Positions 42,256-51,760 are shown, counted from the first letter of the stretch. The stretch is DNA of 64,000 nucleotides from Undibacterium piscinae (GCA_003970805.2 CP051152.1:3472001-3536000), one strand, 5' to 3'. The notes: generated from the sequence alone by a model not told the origin. Numbers and translations are program-made.

Positions 42256-43113
42256 ATGTTTACCACTCTCATTTCGGCACAAGAATTATCTGCGCAAATT
42301 ACTCAAACGAATACGGTGCTACTCGATTGTCGGCATGACCTGATGGACGCCTGTTCCGGTCAGAACGCCTATCAGCAGGGACATCTTCCGAATGCCCGGT
42401 TTGTTCATCTGGACAGGCAGTTGTCCGGCCCAAAAAAATCATCGGACCAAATGTTTAGCGGCCGCCATCCGCTACCGTCGGAAGAGGATTTCATCCAGTG
42501 TTTGCGCAGCTTGGGCGTGAATGACGATACCCAGGTGATAGTGTATGACGCGCATGGTGGCATGTTTGCGGCACGTCTGTGGTGGATGCTGCGCTGGGTC
42601 GGGCATCAGGCGGTAGCGGTACTGGACGGGGGCTTGCCGGCATGGGTGGCACAGGGTTTGCCGCTGAGCACTGCGCTGCCGGAGGTGTCACCAGGTACTA
42701 TCAGCCGCAAGCCTAGCCTGGTCACTTATGTAAACGTCGATCAGGTACTCGACAACCTGAGCACTCAGCAGCGTCTGGTGGTCGATGCGCGCTCTCCAGA
42801 CCGCTATCGCGGTGAAAATGAAACCATGGATCCGGTCGGCGGCCATATCCCCGGCGCGAAGAATCGCTTCTTTAAAGATAATCTGCAAGCTGATGGGCGC
42901 TTTAAATCGCCTGAACAATTGCGGGACGAATGGCAGGCATTCGTGCCAGATGTCAATCATGCCAATCGTGCCATTATGCAGTGCGGCTCTGGCGTAACGG
43001 CCTGTCATAACTTGCTGGCGCTGGAGGTGGCAGGTTTGAGCGGCGCCGCCTTATATCCTGGTTCCTGGAGTGAATGGTGCGCTTCGCCGGCACGTCCGGT
43101 GGCGCTAGGCTAG
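42256..43113 (+). CDS. Thiosulfate / 3-mercaptopyruvate sulfurtransferase (two-domain rhodanese)
   Basis: 285 residues from ATG at 42256, with AGGAG five bases upstream. The inactive N-terminal rhodanese domain starts with LLDCRHDLMD and has VIVYDAHGGMFAARLWWMLRW. The active C-terminal domain has VVDARSPDRYRGE and the cysteine loop MQCGSGVTACHN. CGSGVTA is the SseA-like loop that favours mercaptopyruvate. It transfers sulfane sulfur to cyanide or thiols. Confidence 0.92.
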   Translation: MFTTLISAQELSAQITQTNTVLLDCRHDLMDACSGQNAYQQGHLPNARFVHLDRQLSGPKKSSDQMFSGRHPLPSEEDFIQCLRSLGVNDDTQVIVYDAHGGMFAARLWWMLRWVGHQAVAVLDGGLPAWVAQGLPLSTALPEVSPGTISRKPSLVTYVNVDQVLDNLSTQQRLVVDARSPDRYRGENETMDPVGGHIPGAKNRFFKDNLQADGRFKSPEQLRDEWQAFVPDVNHANRAIMQCGSGVTACHNLLALEVAGLSGAALYPGSWSEWCASPARPVALG

Positions 43114-43133
43114 TAGCACTCGTTCCCAGCCAT

Positions 43134-43178
43134 AAAAAATAGACGAGCCGGCTTTCACCGGGACGTCTATTTTTTTTT
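43134..43178. terminator. Bidirectional terminator between the sulfurtransferase and ZIP genes
   Basis: A6-TAGACG-ag-CCGG and CCGG-ga-CGTCTA-T8 form an interrupted stem of ten or more pairs. It lies between two convergent genes with A and T runs on both sides. Confidence 0.85.
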
Positions 43179-43225
43179 GCGTTCGGCTTATTGCCGACTG
43201 CTATTACTTGATTGTTGATTGAGGT

Positions 43226-44023
43226 TTAGTGATGCTGGGTCAGAAATACCACCAGTGCCACACCACAGGCAATCAAAATGATTTGCGGAATGGTTTCGCG
43301 TAATGTGGCGCGGCGCTGCATCTGCGGCATCAGGTCGCTGACCGCGATATAGATGAAACCTGAAGAGGCGAATACCAGTACATACGGCAAGAGTTTGCCG
43401 GCGTCTTCCAGCATGTAGTAGCCCAGCACACCGCCTACCATCGCCATCATGCTGCAAATAAGATTGTAAATATAGGCTCGGGTGCGTGAAAAGCCGGCAT
43501 TGAGCAAGACGATGAAGTCACCGATTTCCTGGGGAATTTCATGGGCAATGATGGCTAGGCCTGTTACTAGCCCTAGGGTAGGGTCAGCCAAAAAAGCGGC
43601 GGCAATCAGTATGCCGTCGGTAAAGTTATGCAAACCGTCACCAACCAAGATCATCCAGCCGGCTTTACCGGCTTCGTGCGCATCATGGCCGTGTTCATGC
43701 TGATGACCGTCGCCTTCGTGATGATGTGAGTGGCGCAAGATAGCGAATTTTTCCAGCAGGAAAAAAGTCAGCAAGCCGCCTAGCAAGCAGGCGAACAGCG
43801 AACGCGGATCGGCACCTGATTCAAAGGCTTCTGGCAGTGCGTGCAGCAGCGAAGTCGAGAGCATGATGCCGACCGACAGGCTGACCATGCGCTCGACCAT
43901 TTTCGAAAGTAGCGAAAAGGAAAAAATCGCCGCAGCGGTAATGCTCAGCACGCCGGCAATCGCCGTGGCTAAGAGTATGGATACTAAAGTGGAATGAATT
44001 TTAAGCCTCGAATCGTCAAGCAT
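43226..44023 (-). CDS. ZIP family metal transporter
   Basis: 265 residues from the likely ATG at 44023 (MLDDSRLKIHS); the longer frame to 44098 has no family features. There are about eight membrane segments. A His-rich loop (HSHHHEGDGHQHEHGHDAHE) lies between segments 3 and 4. The metal site is in HNFTDG of segment 4 and HEIPQEIGDF of segment 5, as in ZIP proteins moving zinc, iron or manganese into the cytoplasm. No metal regulator is nearby. Confidence 0.9.
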   Translation of the reverse strand: MLDDSRLKIHSTLVSILLATAIAGVLSITAAAIFSFSLLSKMVERMVSLSVGIMLSTSLLHALPEAFESGADPRSLFACLLGGLLTFFLLEKFAILRHSHHHEGDGHQHEHGHDAHEAGKAGWMILVGDGLHNFTDGILIAAAFLADPTLGLVTGLAIIAHEIPQEIGDFIVLLNAGFSRTRAYIYNLICSMMAMVGGVLGYYMLEDAGKLLPYVLVFASSGFIYIAVSDLMPQMQRRATLRETIPQIILIACGVALVVFLTQHH

Positions 44024-44266
44024 ATTGCAACTAGGTTGCAAATTAAAAACATAGAGTGGAGTTTTGTGCAAACGATCAAGCGGTATTGAACCTGACAATT
44101 TGCCAGAAAACGCTCTACCGGAGTTGGAAATGCAGTGAAATTTTAAAAAATGCCTGGCTGAGACGTAATCCCGCTGTGTCGGTGTCAGTGGGCATAGGCT
44201 AGGCGATAGCGGCTAGTTCTGCTGGGGTAACCGCTGCCTGTGCCTGTTGGTGACAGTGGGCTTTGC

Positions 44267-44749
44267 TCAGAGTGCCAGCAAAGCCTGTATATCCTCTATC
44301 AATTCTTTCGGCATGGTTTGCGGCGCATAGCGCTTGAATACCGTGCCGTCTTTGCGTATCAGAAATTTGGTGAAATTCCACTTGATCGCTTCGCTACCTA
44401 AAATCCCCGGTGCGGCAGATTTCAGATATTGGTAGAGCGGATGGGCATGCGCACCGTTGACCTCAATTTTTGCGAATAAGGGAAACGTGACGCCGAAATT
44501 TTTCTCGCAAAAACTGCCGATCTCTTCCGCGCTTCCCGGCTCCTGATGGCCAAACTGATTGCACGGAAAACCCAGCACTTCCAGGCCTTGCTGGTGAAAC
44601 TGCTGGTACAGTTGCTCCAGGCCCTGGTATTGCGGCGTGAAGCCGCAATTGCTGGCGGTATTGACGATCAACACGACCTTGCCCAGGTATTGCCGCAAAT
44701 TGACAGACGCGCCTTGCAGCGTTTCGACCTGAAAATCTAAGGAGCTCAC
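44267..44749 (-). CDS. Glutathione peroxidase family protein
   Basis: 160 residues. The peroxidatic residue is Cys in NTASNCGFTPQY, with Gln/Trp partners in FPCNQFGHQEPG and WNFTKFL. It reduces peroxides with glutathione or thioredoxin; the Cys in FPCNQF is the resolving residue in thioredoxin-type members. The GTG start at 44749 overlaps the pilU stop (GTGA), so its translation is coupled to pilU, which is an odd pairing. Confidence 0.93.
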   Translation of the reverse strand: MSSLDFQVETLQGASVNLRQYLGKVVLIVNTASNCGFTPQYQGLEQLYQQFHQQGLEVLGFPCNQFGHQEPGSAEEIGSFCEKNFGVTFPLFAKIEVNGAHAHPLYQYLKSAAPGILGSEAIKWNFTKFLIRKDGTVFKRYAPQTMPKELIEDIQALLAL

Positions 44750-45882
44750 AATATCCCCAGGTGACTGGTGCCGGATGACAGATCGCGTCCTTTGGCTTCT
44801 TTACCGCGCAGCTTGATCGACAGGCGCAACTCATTAACCGAGTCGGCATTGCGCAAGGCATCTTCATAACTGATCAAGTCCGCCTCGTGCAAATCGAATA
44901 GCGCCTGATCAAAGGTTTGCATGCCCAGTTCGCCGGATTTTTTCATGATCTCCTTGATTTCATGGACATCGCCCTTGAAGATCAGATCTGAAATCAAGGG
45001 TGAGTTGAGCATGATTTCTATCGCTGCAACGCGTCCCTTTTTTGCCTTGAGAGGAAGCAGACGCTGGGACACGATGGCCTTCAGATTCAGTGATAAATCC
45101 ATCAGCAATTGCGGACGTCGCTCTTCCGGGAAGAAGTTGATGATGCGGTCTAGCGCCTGGTTGGCGCTGTTGGCATGCAAGGTCGCCAGACACAAATGGC
45201 CGGTTTCGGCAAAGGCGATCGCAAAATCCATGGTTTCACGTTCGCGTATCTCACCGATCTGTATCACGTCGGGCGCTTGCCGTAAGGTGTTCTTTAATGC
45301 GACACCCCAGTCGGCGGTATCGATACCGACTTCGCGCTGGGTGATGATGCAATTGCCGTGCGGGTGGACGTATTCAATCGGATCTTCGATCGTGATGATA
45401 TGACCGTAACTGTTGGCATTGCGGTAGCCTATCATAGCTGCCAGCGAAGTGGATTTTCCCGAGCCGGTTGCGCCCACCATGATGACCAGGCCGCGCTTGG
45501 TCATGGCGACTTCTTTTAATTGCTCAGGCAAGCCCAGATCCTCAAATTTGGGGATGGCGGTGGTGATGGTACGCATTACCATGCCCACCTTGCCCTGCTG
45601 CATAAACGCCGAGACGCGGAAACGCCCCATCCCTGCCGGGTTGATCGCGAAATTACATTCTTTAGTCGCTTCAAACTCAGCTGACTGCTTGTCGTTCATG
45701 ATGGCGCGTGCCAGGTCTATGGTATGCGCTGAGGACAAGGCCTGGTTGGACACCGGCGTGATTCTGCCGTCTATCTTGAACGCAGGCGGAAACTCTGAAG
45801 TGATGAATAAATCTGAGCCATTTTTGCTGAGCATGAGGCGCAGCAGGTCGTGCATGAATTTGGTAGCCTGATCGCGTTCCAT
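44746..45882 (-). CDS. pilU: Type IV pilus retraction ATPase PilU
   Basis: 378 residues of the PilT/PilU family: Walker A GATGSGKSTSLAAM, Asp box EDPIEYVHPHG, Walker B region IQIGEIRERETMDFAI, and His box ATLHANSANQALDRI. The RERETMD motif and longer C-terminus fit PilU better than PilT. It supports PilT in pilus retraction and twitching at the inner membrane. It lies 20 bases after pilT in one operon. Confidence 0.94.
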   Translation of the reverse strand: MERDQATKFMHDLLRLMLSKNGSDLFITSEFPPAFKIDGRITPVSNQALSSAHTIDLARAIMNDKQSAEFEATKECNFAINPAGMGRFRVSAFMQQGKVGMVMRTITTAIPKFEDLGLPEQLKEVAMTKRGLVIMVGATGSGKSTSLAAMIGYRNANSYGHIITIEDPIEYVHPHGNCIITQREVGIDTADWGVALKNTLRQAPDVIQIGEIRERETMDFAIAFAETGHLCLATLHANSANQALDRIINFFPEERRPQLLMDLSLNLKAIVSQRLLPLKAKKGRVAAIEIMLNSPLISDLIFKGDVHEIKEIMKKSGELGMQTFDQALFDLHEADLISYEDALRNADSVNELRLSIKLRGKEAKGRDLSSGTSHLGIL

Positions 45883-45902
45883 TTCCGGTTCCTTAGTATG
45901 TA

Positions 45903-46946
45903 TTAGCCTGGAAAGTTTTCAGGGATTTTAGCGGCAGCGCGTGCGGCGCTGGCGGAGATGACATTGCGACGAACCAGGTCAGCGAGGTTTTGATCCAGGG
46001 TTTGCATGCCAACATTGCTGCCGGTCTGGATGGCGGAATACATCTGGGCAATTTTTGCTTCGCGTATCAGGTTGCGAATCGCCGGTGTACCCACCATGAT
46101 TTCATGTACCGCGACGCGACCCGAGCCATCTTTGGTCTTGAGCAGCGATTGCGAGATGACCGCCTGCAGCGACTCAGATAACATGGAGCGCACCATTTCT
46201 TTTTCTTCGGCCGGAAACACGTCGACGATACGATCAATAGTTTTGGCGGCAGATGAGGTGTGCAATGTACCGAACACCATGTGGCCGGTTTCCGCTGCCG
46301 TGAGTGCCAGTCGTATGGTTTCCAGATCGCGTAATTCACCGACCAGAATGACGTCAGGATCTTCACGCAAGGCGGAACGCAAGGCGTTATTGAACGACAT
46401 GGTGTGCGGTCCTACTTCACGCTGATTGATCAGGCACTTTTTAGATTCGTGGACAAATTCGATAGGATCTTCGACGGTGAGGATATGGCCGTATTCCTGC
46501 TCGTTAATATGATTGACCATGGCCGCCAGGGTGGTTGATTTTCCTGATCCCGTCGGTCCGGTGACCAGTACCAGTCCGCGTGCCTTGAGTGCAAAATCGC
46601 CGAAAATTTTTGGTGCGTTTAACTGTTCCAGCGTCAGAATTTTGGATGGAATGGTACGCATGACCGCTGCCGCACCACGCTCCTGATTAAATGCATTGAC
46701 GCGGAATCGGGCCAGGCCTGGTATCGAAAAAGAAAAATCGCACTCCAGATTTTCTTCATAAGCCTTGCGCTGGGCATCGTTCATGATGTCATAAATGAGA
46801 CCATGCACGTCTTTATGTTCCAGGGCCGGCAAATTGATGCGCCTGACATCGCCATGTACACGTATCATAGGGGGCAGACCCGAAGATAAGTGAAGATCGG
46901 AGGCGTTATTCTTGACCGAAAATGCCAGTAATTCTGAAATGTCCAT
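45903..46946 (-). CDS. pilT: Type IV pilus retraction ATPase PilT
   Basis: 347 residues, the usual PilT length. An N-terminal PAS-like domain (ASDLHLSSGLPPMIRVHGDVRR) precedes the ATPase with GPTGSGKSTTLAAM, EDPIEFVHESKKCLINQREVG, VGELRDLETIRLALTAAETGH and GTLHTSSAAKTIDRI, followed by the AIRNLIRE motif needed for retraction. It depolymerises the pilus as a hexamer. It diverges from yggS with about 47 bases between, a common proteobacterial arrangement. Confidence 0.96.
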   Translation of the reverse strand: MDISELLAFSVKNNASDLHLSSGLPPMIRVHGDVRRINLPALEHKDVHGLIYDIMNDAQRKAYEENLECDFSFSIPGLARFRVNAFNQERGAAAVMRTIPSKILTLEQLNAPKIFGDFALKARGLVLVTGPTGSGKSTTLAAMVNHINEQEYGHILTVEDPIEFVHESKKCLINQREVGPHTMSFNNALRSALREDPDVILVGELRDLETIRLALTAAETGHMVFGTLHTSSAAKTIDRIVDVFPAEEKEMVRSMLSESLQAVISQSLLKTKDGSGRVAVHEIMVGTPAIRNLIREAKIAQMYSAIQTGSNVGMQTLDQNLADLVRRNVISASAARAAAKIPENFPG

Positions 46947-46993
46947 TTATAATTCCGATGAAAATATTTGTGTAGGCGCTGAGTATCCCGATT

Positions 46994-47698
46994 ATGTCCT
47001 TAATTTCTGACAACTTGCAAGTTGTGCGTGCTCAATTGACAGCTTGCGCCCATAATTCCGGCCGTAATCCGGCGAATATCTGTTTGCTGGCCGTATCCAA
47101 GACCTTTGGCGCTGATGCCGTGGTGGAAGCCGCCAGTCACGGGCAATCGTGCTTTGGAGAAAATTATCTGCAGGAAGCGATTGATAAAATCGCCGAGGTG
47201 CAACGACTGGCTCCTGAGTTAACGCTGGACTGGCATTTCATAGGGCCGATACAGAGTAATAAAACGCGCCAGATCGCTGAACATTTCAGCTGGGTCCATT
47301 CGGTAGATCGCGAGAAAATTGCCAGCAGATTATCAGAGCAAAGACCCGCTGAATTGGCTCCGCTCAATATCTGCCTGCAGGTCAATATCAGTGGTGAAGC
47401 GAGTAAAAGCGGCGTCATGCCCGAGCAGTTATTCGCATTGGCAAAGGCGGTCGTGGCATTGCCGCATTTGCGTCTGCGCGGCCTGATGGCGGTGCCTGAG
47501 GCCAGTGATGATGTGGCCAGGCAAAGGCAGGCATTTTCGCAATTGCGACAACTCAAAGAGAGCTTGTCCGGGCAAGGTATAGAACTCGATACGCTTTCCA
47601 TGGGAATGAGCGGTGACATGAATTCCGCCATTGCGGAGGGCAGTACGATGCTACGTATCGGTAGCGCAATTTTTGGAAAAAGAACTTATGCAGAATAA
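46994..47698 (+). CDS. yggS: YggS family pyridoxal phosphate homeostasis protein
   Basis: 234 residues forming a single alanine-racemase-like barrel. The PLP lysine is in LLAVSKTFGAD, and FGENYLQEAIDKI, WHFIGPIQSNKTRQIAEHF and MGMSGDMNSAIAEGSTMLRIG are family hallmarks. It binds PLP and buffers its level; no enzyme activity is known. It overlaps proC by 11 bases. Confidence 0.95.
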   Translation: MSLISDNLQVVRAQLTACAHNSGRNPANICLLAVSKTFGADAVVEAASHGQSCFGENYLQEAIDKIAEVQRLAPELTLDWHFIGPIQSNKTRQIAEHFSWVHSVDREKIASRLSEQRPAELAPLNICLQVNISGEASKSGVMPEQLFALAKAVVALPHLRLRGLMAVPEASDDVARQRQAFSQLRQLKESLSGQGIELDTLSMGMSGDMNSAIAEGSTMLRIGSAIFGKRTYAE

Positions 47699-48515
47699 AT
47701 TAAAAATAGCTTTTATCGGCGGCGGCAATATGGCGAACGCCCTTATCGGTGGTTTGCTCGTCAATCTGACGACTCCGGAAAACATTCACGTGGTTGATCC
47801 TTATCAGCCTTCACTGAGTAAGCTGCAGGCGACATTTGGCGTGACGACGGCCTTGCAGATTGATGCCGCATTACAGACGGTCGATGTGATTATCCTGTCG
47901 GTCAAGCCTCAGCAATTGCGTGAAGTCGTCACTACATTGGCGCCGCATCTGAAAGGGCAATTGCTGTTGTCGATTGCGGCCGGAATACGTGCCGTGGATA
48001 TCTCGCGTTGGCTCAATGGCTACGACAAGATAGTGCGTACCATGCCAAATACTCCCGCGCTGATAGGTAAGGGTATCACCGGTCTGGCTGCCATGACAGG
48101 CGTCAGCGAGATGCAAAGACAAGCGTCGCAGGACATCATGTCTGCGGTGGGGGAGACCGTCTGGCTCAAGGATGAGAGCCAGATTGATGCTGTTACGGCA
48201 GTCTCGGGTAGCGGACCCGCCTATATCTTCTATTTTATCGAAGCGATGCAGCAAGCCGCGCTGGAATTGGGGCTAGATGCCGCGCAAGCCAAGCAATTGG
48301 CCATCGCCACATTTAACGGCGCAGCTCAGCTCGCGCAAGCGTCGGATGAGCCTGTGCAAGTGTTGCGCGAACGCGTGACATCAAAAGGCGGCACCACTTA
48401 CGCCGCCTTGTGCAGTATGGAAGAGAGCAAGATTAAGGAAGCGATCATTACCGCGATCAAGGCGGCAGCGGCACGCGGCAAACAACTCGGCGATGAGTTT
48501 GGTGCGCAGGCTTAG
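47688..48515 (+). CDS. proC: Pyrroline-5-carboxylate reductase
   Basis: Last step of proline synthesis. 275 residues from ATG at 47688 inside the end of yggS. The Rossmann motif IAFIGGGNMANALIGGL opens the protein, then ILSVKPQQL, MPNTPALIGKGITGL and AVSGSGPAYIFYFIEAM; the C-terminal dimer domain has VTSKGGTTYAAL. The frame extends upstream to 47631 but without a suitable start. Confidence 0.95.
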   Translation: MQNKLKIAFIGGGNMANALIGGLLVNLTTPENIHVVDPYQPSLSKLQATFGVTTALQIDAALQTVDVIILSVKPQQLREVVTTLAPHLKGQLLLSIAAGIRAVDISRWLNGYDKIVRTMPNTPALIGKGITGLAAMTGVSEMQRQASQDIMSAVGETVWLKDESQIDAVTAVSGSGPAYIFYFIEAMQQAALELGLDAAQAKQLAIATFNGAAQLAQASDEPVQVLRERVTSKGGTTYAALCSMEESKIKEAIITAIKAAAARGKQLGDEFGAQA

Positions 48516-48611
48516 TGTCGATATCAGCGATTTCAGGATTAGTGTTAAATCAGATGACAAGTCGGGCGCTTGGCCCGCTTGCAATGTTCATGGTGCATTG
48601 AGTGGCTATTC

Positions 48612-48642
48612 AGTGACTAAATAAGTGACTAAATAAGTGACT
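48612..48642. repeat. Short tandem repeat, 12-bp unit
   Basis: AGTGACTAAATA is present twice (48612-48623, 48624-48635), followed by a partial third unit to 48642. It lies between convergent proC and the yqjK-like gene and touches the stop codon of the latter. Confidence 0.8.
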
Positions 48643-48962
48643 TAGTCAGGCTTGCCGCTAGCAGGCTGACTTTGTATTTGCTTGATGGCGGGAGCAAAAT
48701 TTTGCCAGATTTGCCAAGCCATCACTGCCGTTTTTAGTAATGGCAGCATACGTTTAGGCTTGACGACAAAGCTCGCGGCGATCAGCCCTATGGCAATCGC
48801 GGGACGTTGCTTGATTTTTCCGGCGATTTGCAGACCCAGGTCTGCCAGCGCTAAGGATTGCCTGATCTGGGTGACGTGCTGCGTCAGCAGCATGCGTTCC
48901 GCCTGGCTTTTTGCCAGCAAGGTCTGACGTCTGAGGCTGAGTTTTTCCGAGAGGTTTGACAT
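48642..48962 (-). CDS. YqjK-like small membrane-associated protein
   Basis: 106 residues from ATG at 48962. The N-terminal half is a charged helix (SEKLSLRRQTLLAKSQAERMLLTQH). A short hydrophobic stretch AIAIGLIAASFVV and a C-terminal amphipathic segment follow. Its place directly after the YqjE-like gene (4 bases apart), itself after a DUF883 gene, suggests the yqjD-yqjE-yqjK operon. Function unknown. Confidence 0.7.
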   Translation of the reverse strand: MSNLSEKLSLRRQTLLAKSQAERMLLTQHVTQIRQSLALADLGLQIAGKIKQRPAIAIGLIAASFVVKPKRMLPLLKTAVMAWQIWQNFAPAIKQIQSQPASGKPD

Positions 48963-48966
48963 AGTC

Positions 48967-49344
48967 TCAACGTCCCTGTTCCGTATCGCCACGCAAATTT
49001 GAAACGTCGCTGCTGAGTTCGTTCAAGGTGTATGCCAGCAAGCGAGGTTTATTCCTGAGAGTTTCGCGCAAGCGCCATCCCAGTACTAAGGCAATACCTG
49101 AGAACAAGGTAATCAGGCTCAGTAGTACTGCAAACCTGTGGGTATCCCAAAAGATCGCCACCACCAATAGCACTCCCAGCAATACCGCCACGCCGGCACA
49201 AAACAGTGCTACCAGCGACCACAATAGATAGGAGGAAAAGCGCGCCAGCTCTTCCTCCACCTCTACTGCGATCAAAGCCAGTCGCGTATGTAGTATCCCG
49301 ACCAAAGTGGCTGCCAGGCGTCCTACAGAATCGACGATGGCCAT
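48967..49344 (-). CDS. YqjE / phage-holin family membrane protein
   Basis: 125 residues with two strong membrane segments (LLWSLVALFCAGVAVLLGVLL and FAVLLSLITLFSGIALVLGW) after an N-terminal amphipathic helix. It matches the family called phage holin superfamily or YqjE, which is common in non-phage contexts. It is flanked 3 bases upstream by the DUF883 gene and downstream by the YqjK-like gene, so I read it as the membrane partner in a stress-related operon, not as a lysis protein. Confidence 0.8.
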   Translation of the reverse strand: MAIVDSVGRLAATLVGILHTRLALIAVEVEEELARFSSYLLWSLVALFCAGVAVLLGVLLVVAIFWDTHRFAVLLSLITLFSGIALVLGWRLRETLRNKPRLLAYTLNELSSDVSNLRGDTEQGR

Positions 49345-49347
49345 CGT

Positions 49348-49653
49348 TTATTTCCGGCCGACCAGCAGACCGACCAGCAGACCGACACCAGCGGCGATAC
49401 CGGCAGACTGCCAAGGATTTTCCTTGACGTAGACATCGGTCGCGCGAGCTGCATCCTTGCCGCGGGTAACCACGATGTCCTCAATACGCGCCACTTCAGC
49501 CTTGGCATTTTTCAGTGTAGATTCAAATTTCGCCTTGGCAGACTTAAAGCCTTCGCCTGCGGTCTGTTCCGAATTTCTGAGTAATTCTTCGGCATCCCTG
49601 ATAACCAGATTTAAGTCTTGCATCAACTTCTCTTTATGTTCTGCTGAGTTCAT
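49348..49653 (-). CDS. DUF883 family protein (ElaB/YqjD-like)
   Basis: 101 residues. A long charged helix (KEKLMQDLNLVIRDAEELLRNS onward) ends in the family's NPWQSAGIAAGVGLLVGLLVGRK membrane anchor. In E. coli the YqjD/ElaB proteins are tail-anchored in the inner membrane, bind ribosomes and are made in stationary phase. First gene of the yqjD-yqjE-yqjK-like operon. Confidence 0.9.
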   Translation of the reverse strand: MNSAEHKEKLMQDLNLVIRDAEELLRNSEQTAGEGFKSAKAKFESTLKNAKAEVARIEDIVVTRGKDAARATDVYVKENPWQSAGIAAGVGLLVGLLVGRK

Positions 49654-49797
49654 TGTGTATCCTTTCAGATCTGTTGTTAAGAAATTTACAGCTTCAGTGT
49701 AGACTTAGTTATTCAGCAATGTTTGCGGCAGCTCAAAAAAACTCCGGAAATTTTGAAAATGGGCAAATTACAAGAGCTTTATATTGTGCTTTGTTCA

Positions 49798-50661
49798 TCA
49801 TAATGCGTAGTCCAATGCGATGCCAGCGAATATTGCGGCACCCAGCCAATTATTATGGCGAAAGGCGGCAAAACAACGCATCCTGTCGCGGTCGCGTATC
49901 AAGGTGTAGTGATATGCGGCACAACCGGATGCAATTGCCATGCCTGTGAGGAAATAGTAGCGCAAGCCGCTTTGCCAGCCGCAATACAGAATCAGCGCAA
50001 AGCTCAAGGCGTAGCAGAGCATGATGGCTGATACGTCATGGCGGCCGAACGTGATTGCAGAAGTACGTATACCGATTTTCAGGTCATCGTCTTTGTCGAC
50101 CATGGCGTAGGCGGTGTCATAGGCAATCGCCCAGAAGATGTTGGCCAGCAATAAGATCCAGGCCAGCAACGGTACCGTATTTTGTATTGCGGCAAAAGCC
50201 ATGGGAATGCCGAAACCAAACGCAATCCCGAGGTAGGCTTGCGGAATCGCAAAAAAACGTTTGAAGTAAGGATAACTGGCGGCAATCAGCACGGCCGCTA
50301 TTGATAATTGTTTGGTCAAGGTATTGAGCGGCAGTATCAAGGCAAACGAGATCAGAGCCAGCAGTGCGGCCAGCAGCAGCGCCTCCCATCCCTTAATTTT
50401 GCCGCTGGTGATAGGGCGTTCGGCAGTGCGTTTGACGTGTTTGTCAAATTCGCGGTCGGCATAATCATTCACCGCGCAACCGGCCGAGCGCATCAGTACC
50501 GTGCCTAGGGTAAAGATCAAGACTATCTGCCATTCTGGCTGGCCATTTGAGGCGATCCAGATTGCGGCCAGGGTAGGCCATAGCAGCAGTAATATGCCGA
50601 TAGGTTTATCCAGTCGCAGTAATTTGAAATACAGCGGGAGTCGTGAGAGTAGTGTTGCCAT
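49798..50661 (-). CDS. ubiA: 4-hydroxybenzoate octaprenyltransferase
   Basis: Attaches the polyprenyl tail to 4-hydroxybenzoate in ubiquinone synthesis, at the inner membrane. 287 residues with about eight membrane segments. [17 protein letters not shown] opens it. The two Asp-rich motifs are NDYADREFD and [12 protein letters not shown], and they bind Mg-diphosphate. It lies downstream of oxyR on the same strand, as in many Burkholderiales. The ispA product in this window is a precursor of its prenyl donor. Confidence 0.95.
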   Translation of the reverse strand: MATLLSRLPLYFKLLRLDKPIGILLLLWPTLAAIWIASNGQPEWQIVLIFTLGTVLMRSAGCAVNDYADREFDKHVKRTAERPITSGKIKGWEALLLAALLALISFALILPLNTLTKQLSIAAVLIAASYPYFKRFFAIPQAYLGIAFGFGIPMAFAAIQNTVPLLAWILLLANIFWAIAYDTAYAMVDKDDDLKIGIRTSAITFGRHDVSAIMLCYALSFALILYCGWQSGLRYYFLTGMAIASGCAAYHYTLIRDRDRMRCFAAFRHNNWLGAAIFAGIALDYAL

Positions 50662-50815
50662 GAAGAGTGGAGGTCGGTTATGCGCGCGATGGAAATGCGG
50701 AGAATTATAAGCGCAGTCTATGCAGTAAAGTGCGGCCCCTGTGTTTACTCAGGTCCGCATGGCGCAAAATAATCAGTGACTGGATACTGACTGATAGCCG
50801 AAGCTAAGCAAAGGC

Positions 50816-51760
50816 TTATTGCGTAACCGCCGGTTCATCAAGCATGGTGACGCCAGCCAGTTCGCAACTGAGTATGGCCTGGCGTATCGCTTCGATGGCG
50901 GCATGGCGCGTAAAACTCTTGCGCCAGGCGATCACTACCCGGCGGTCTGGCACCGGAGCGCTAAAGGGCAGATAGTGCAGCATGCCGTCTTTGGTGTCCA
51001 GATTGCTAATGGATGCCATAGGCAAGACGGTAATGCCGATACCTGAGGCCACCATATGGCGTATGGTTTCCAGTGACGATCCTTCAAAGGTGCGCGTGAT
51101 GCCATCGCCGGCAGTCGAGAAGCGCGCCATCTCAGGGCAGACTTCCAGCACCTGATCGCGGAAGCAGTGACCATTGCCTAGCAGTAGCATGGTTTGCGTC
51201 TTGAGTTCTTTGGCTGAAACTTCGCTGCGCCCGGCCCATTCATGGTCTTTCGGCATGGCGACTATAAACGGCTCATCGTACAGCGCCTGTACCATCATGC
51301 CATGGTCGGGCAAGGGTAAGGCCATGATGGCGGCATCAAGTTCTCCCTGACGCAGTAATTCCATTAATTTGACGGTAAAGTTTTCTTGCAGGATCAGCGG
51401 CATTTGCGGCACCTGCCGTATCATGTTTTTTACCAGAGCGGGAAGCAGGTAAGGCGCGATCGTGTAAATCACGCCAAGCCGGAACGGGCCGGCCAGTGGG
51501 TCTTTGTTTTGCTTGGCGATTTCTTTGATGGCGGCAGTCTGTTCCAATACGCGTTCAGCCTGGGCCACAATCTGCGATCCCAGCGGCGTGGTCGAGACTT
51601 CGGTGCCACCGCGTTCAAAGATGGTGACGCCGAGTTCATCTTCTAGCTTTTTGATGGCGACGGAAAGGGTAGGCTGAGCGACAAAGCAAGCTTCCGCCGC
51701 ATGGCCAAAGTGCTTGTGACGAGCTACCGCCACGATGTATTTTAATTCGGTGAGAGTCAT
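50816..51760 (-). CDS. oxyR: Hydrogen peroxide-responsive LysR regulator OxyR
   Basis: 314 residues. The LysR helix-turn-helix is at the start (MTLTELKYIVAVARHKHFGHAAEACFVAQPTLSVAIKKLE). The sensor site is clear: GNGHCFRDQVLEVC contains the peroxidatic and resolving Cys nine residues apart, as in E. coli C199/C208. It activates peroxide defence genes when oxidised. The glutathione peroxidase gene in this window is a possible target. Intact. Confidence 0.94.
   Translation of the reverse strand: MTLTELKYIVAVARHKHFGHAAEACFVAQPTLSVAIKKLEDELGVTIFERGGTEVSTTPLGSQIVAQAERVLEQTAAIKEIAKQNKDPLAGPFRLGVIYTIAPYLLPALVKNMIRQVPQMPLILQENFTVKLMELLRQGELDAAIMALPLPDHGMMVQALYDEPFIVAMPKDHEWAGRSEVSAKELKTQTMLLLGNGHCFRDQVLEVCPEMARFSTAGDGITRTFEGSSLETIRHMVASGIGITVLPMASISNLDTKDGMLHYLPFSAPVPDRRVVIAWRKSFTRHAAIEAIRQAILSCELAGVTMLDEPAVTQ

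Noticed and set aside
48967..49344. Phage holin and therefore a prophage remnant
   Set aside because: The protein is of the YqjE kind and sits in a yqjD-yqjE-yqjK-like operon; no other phage gene is near.
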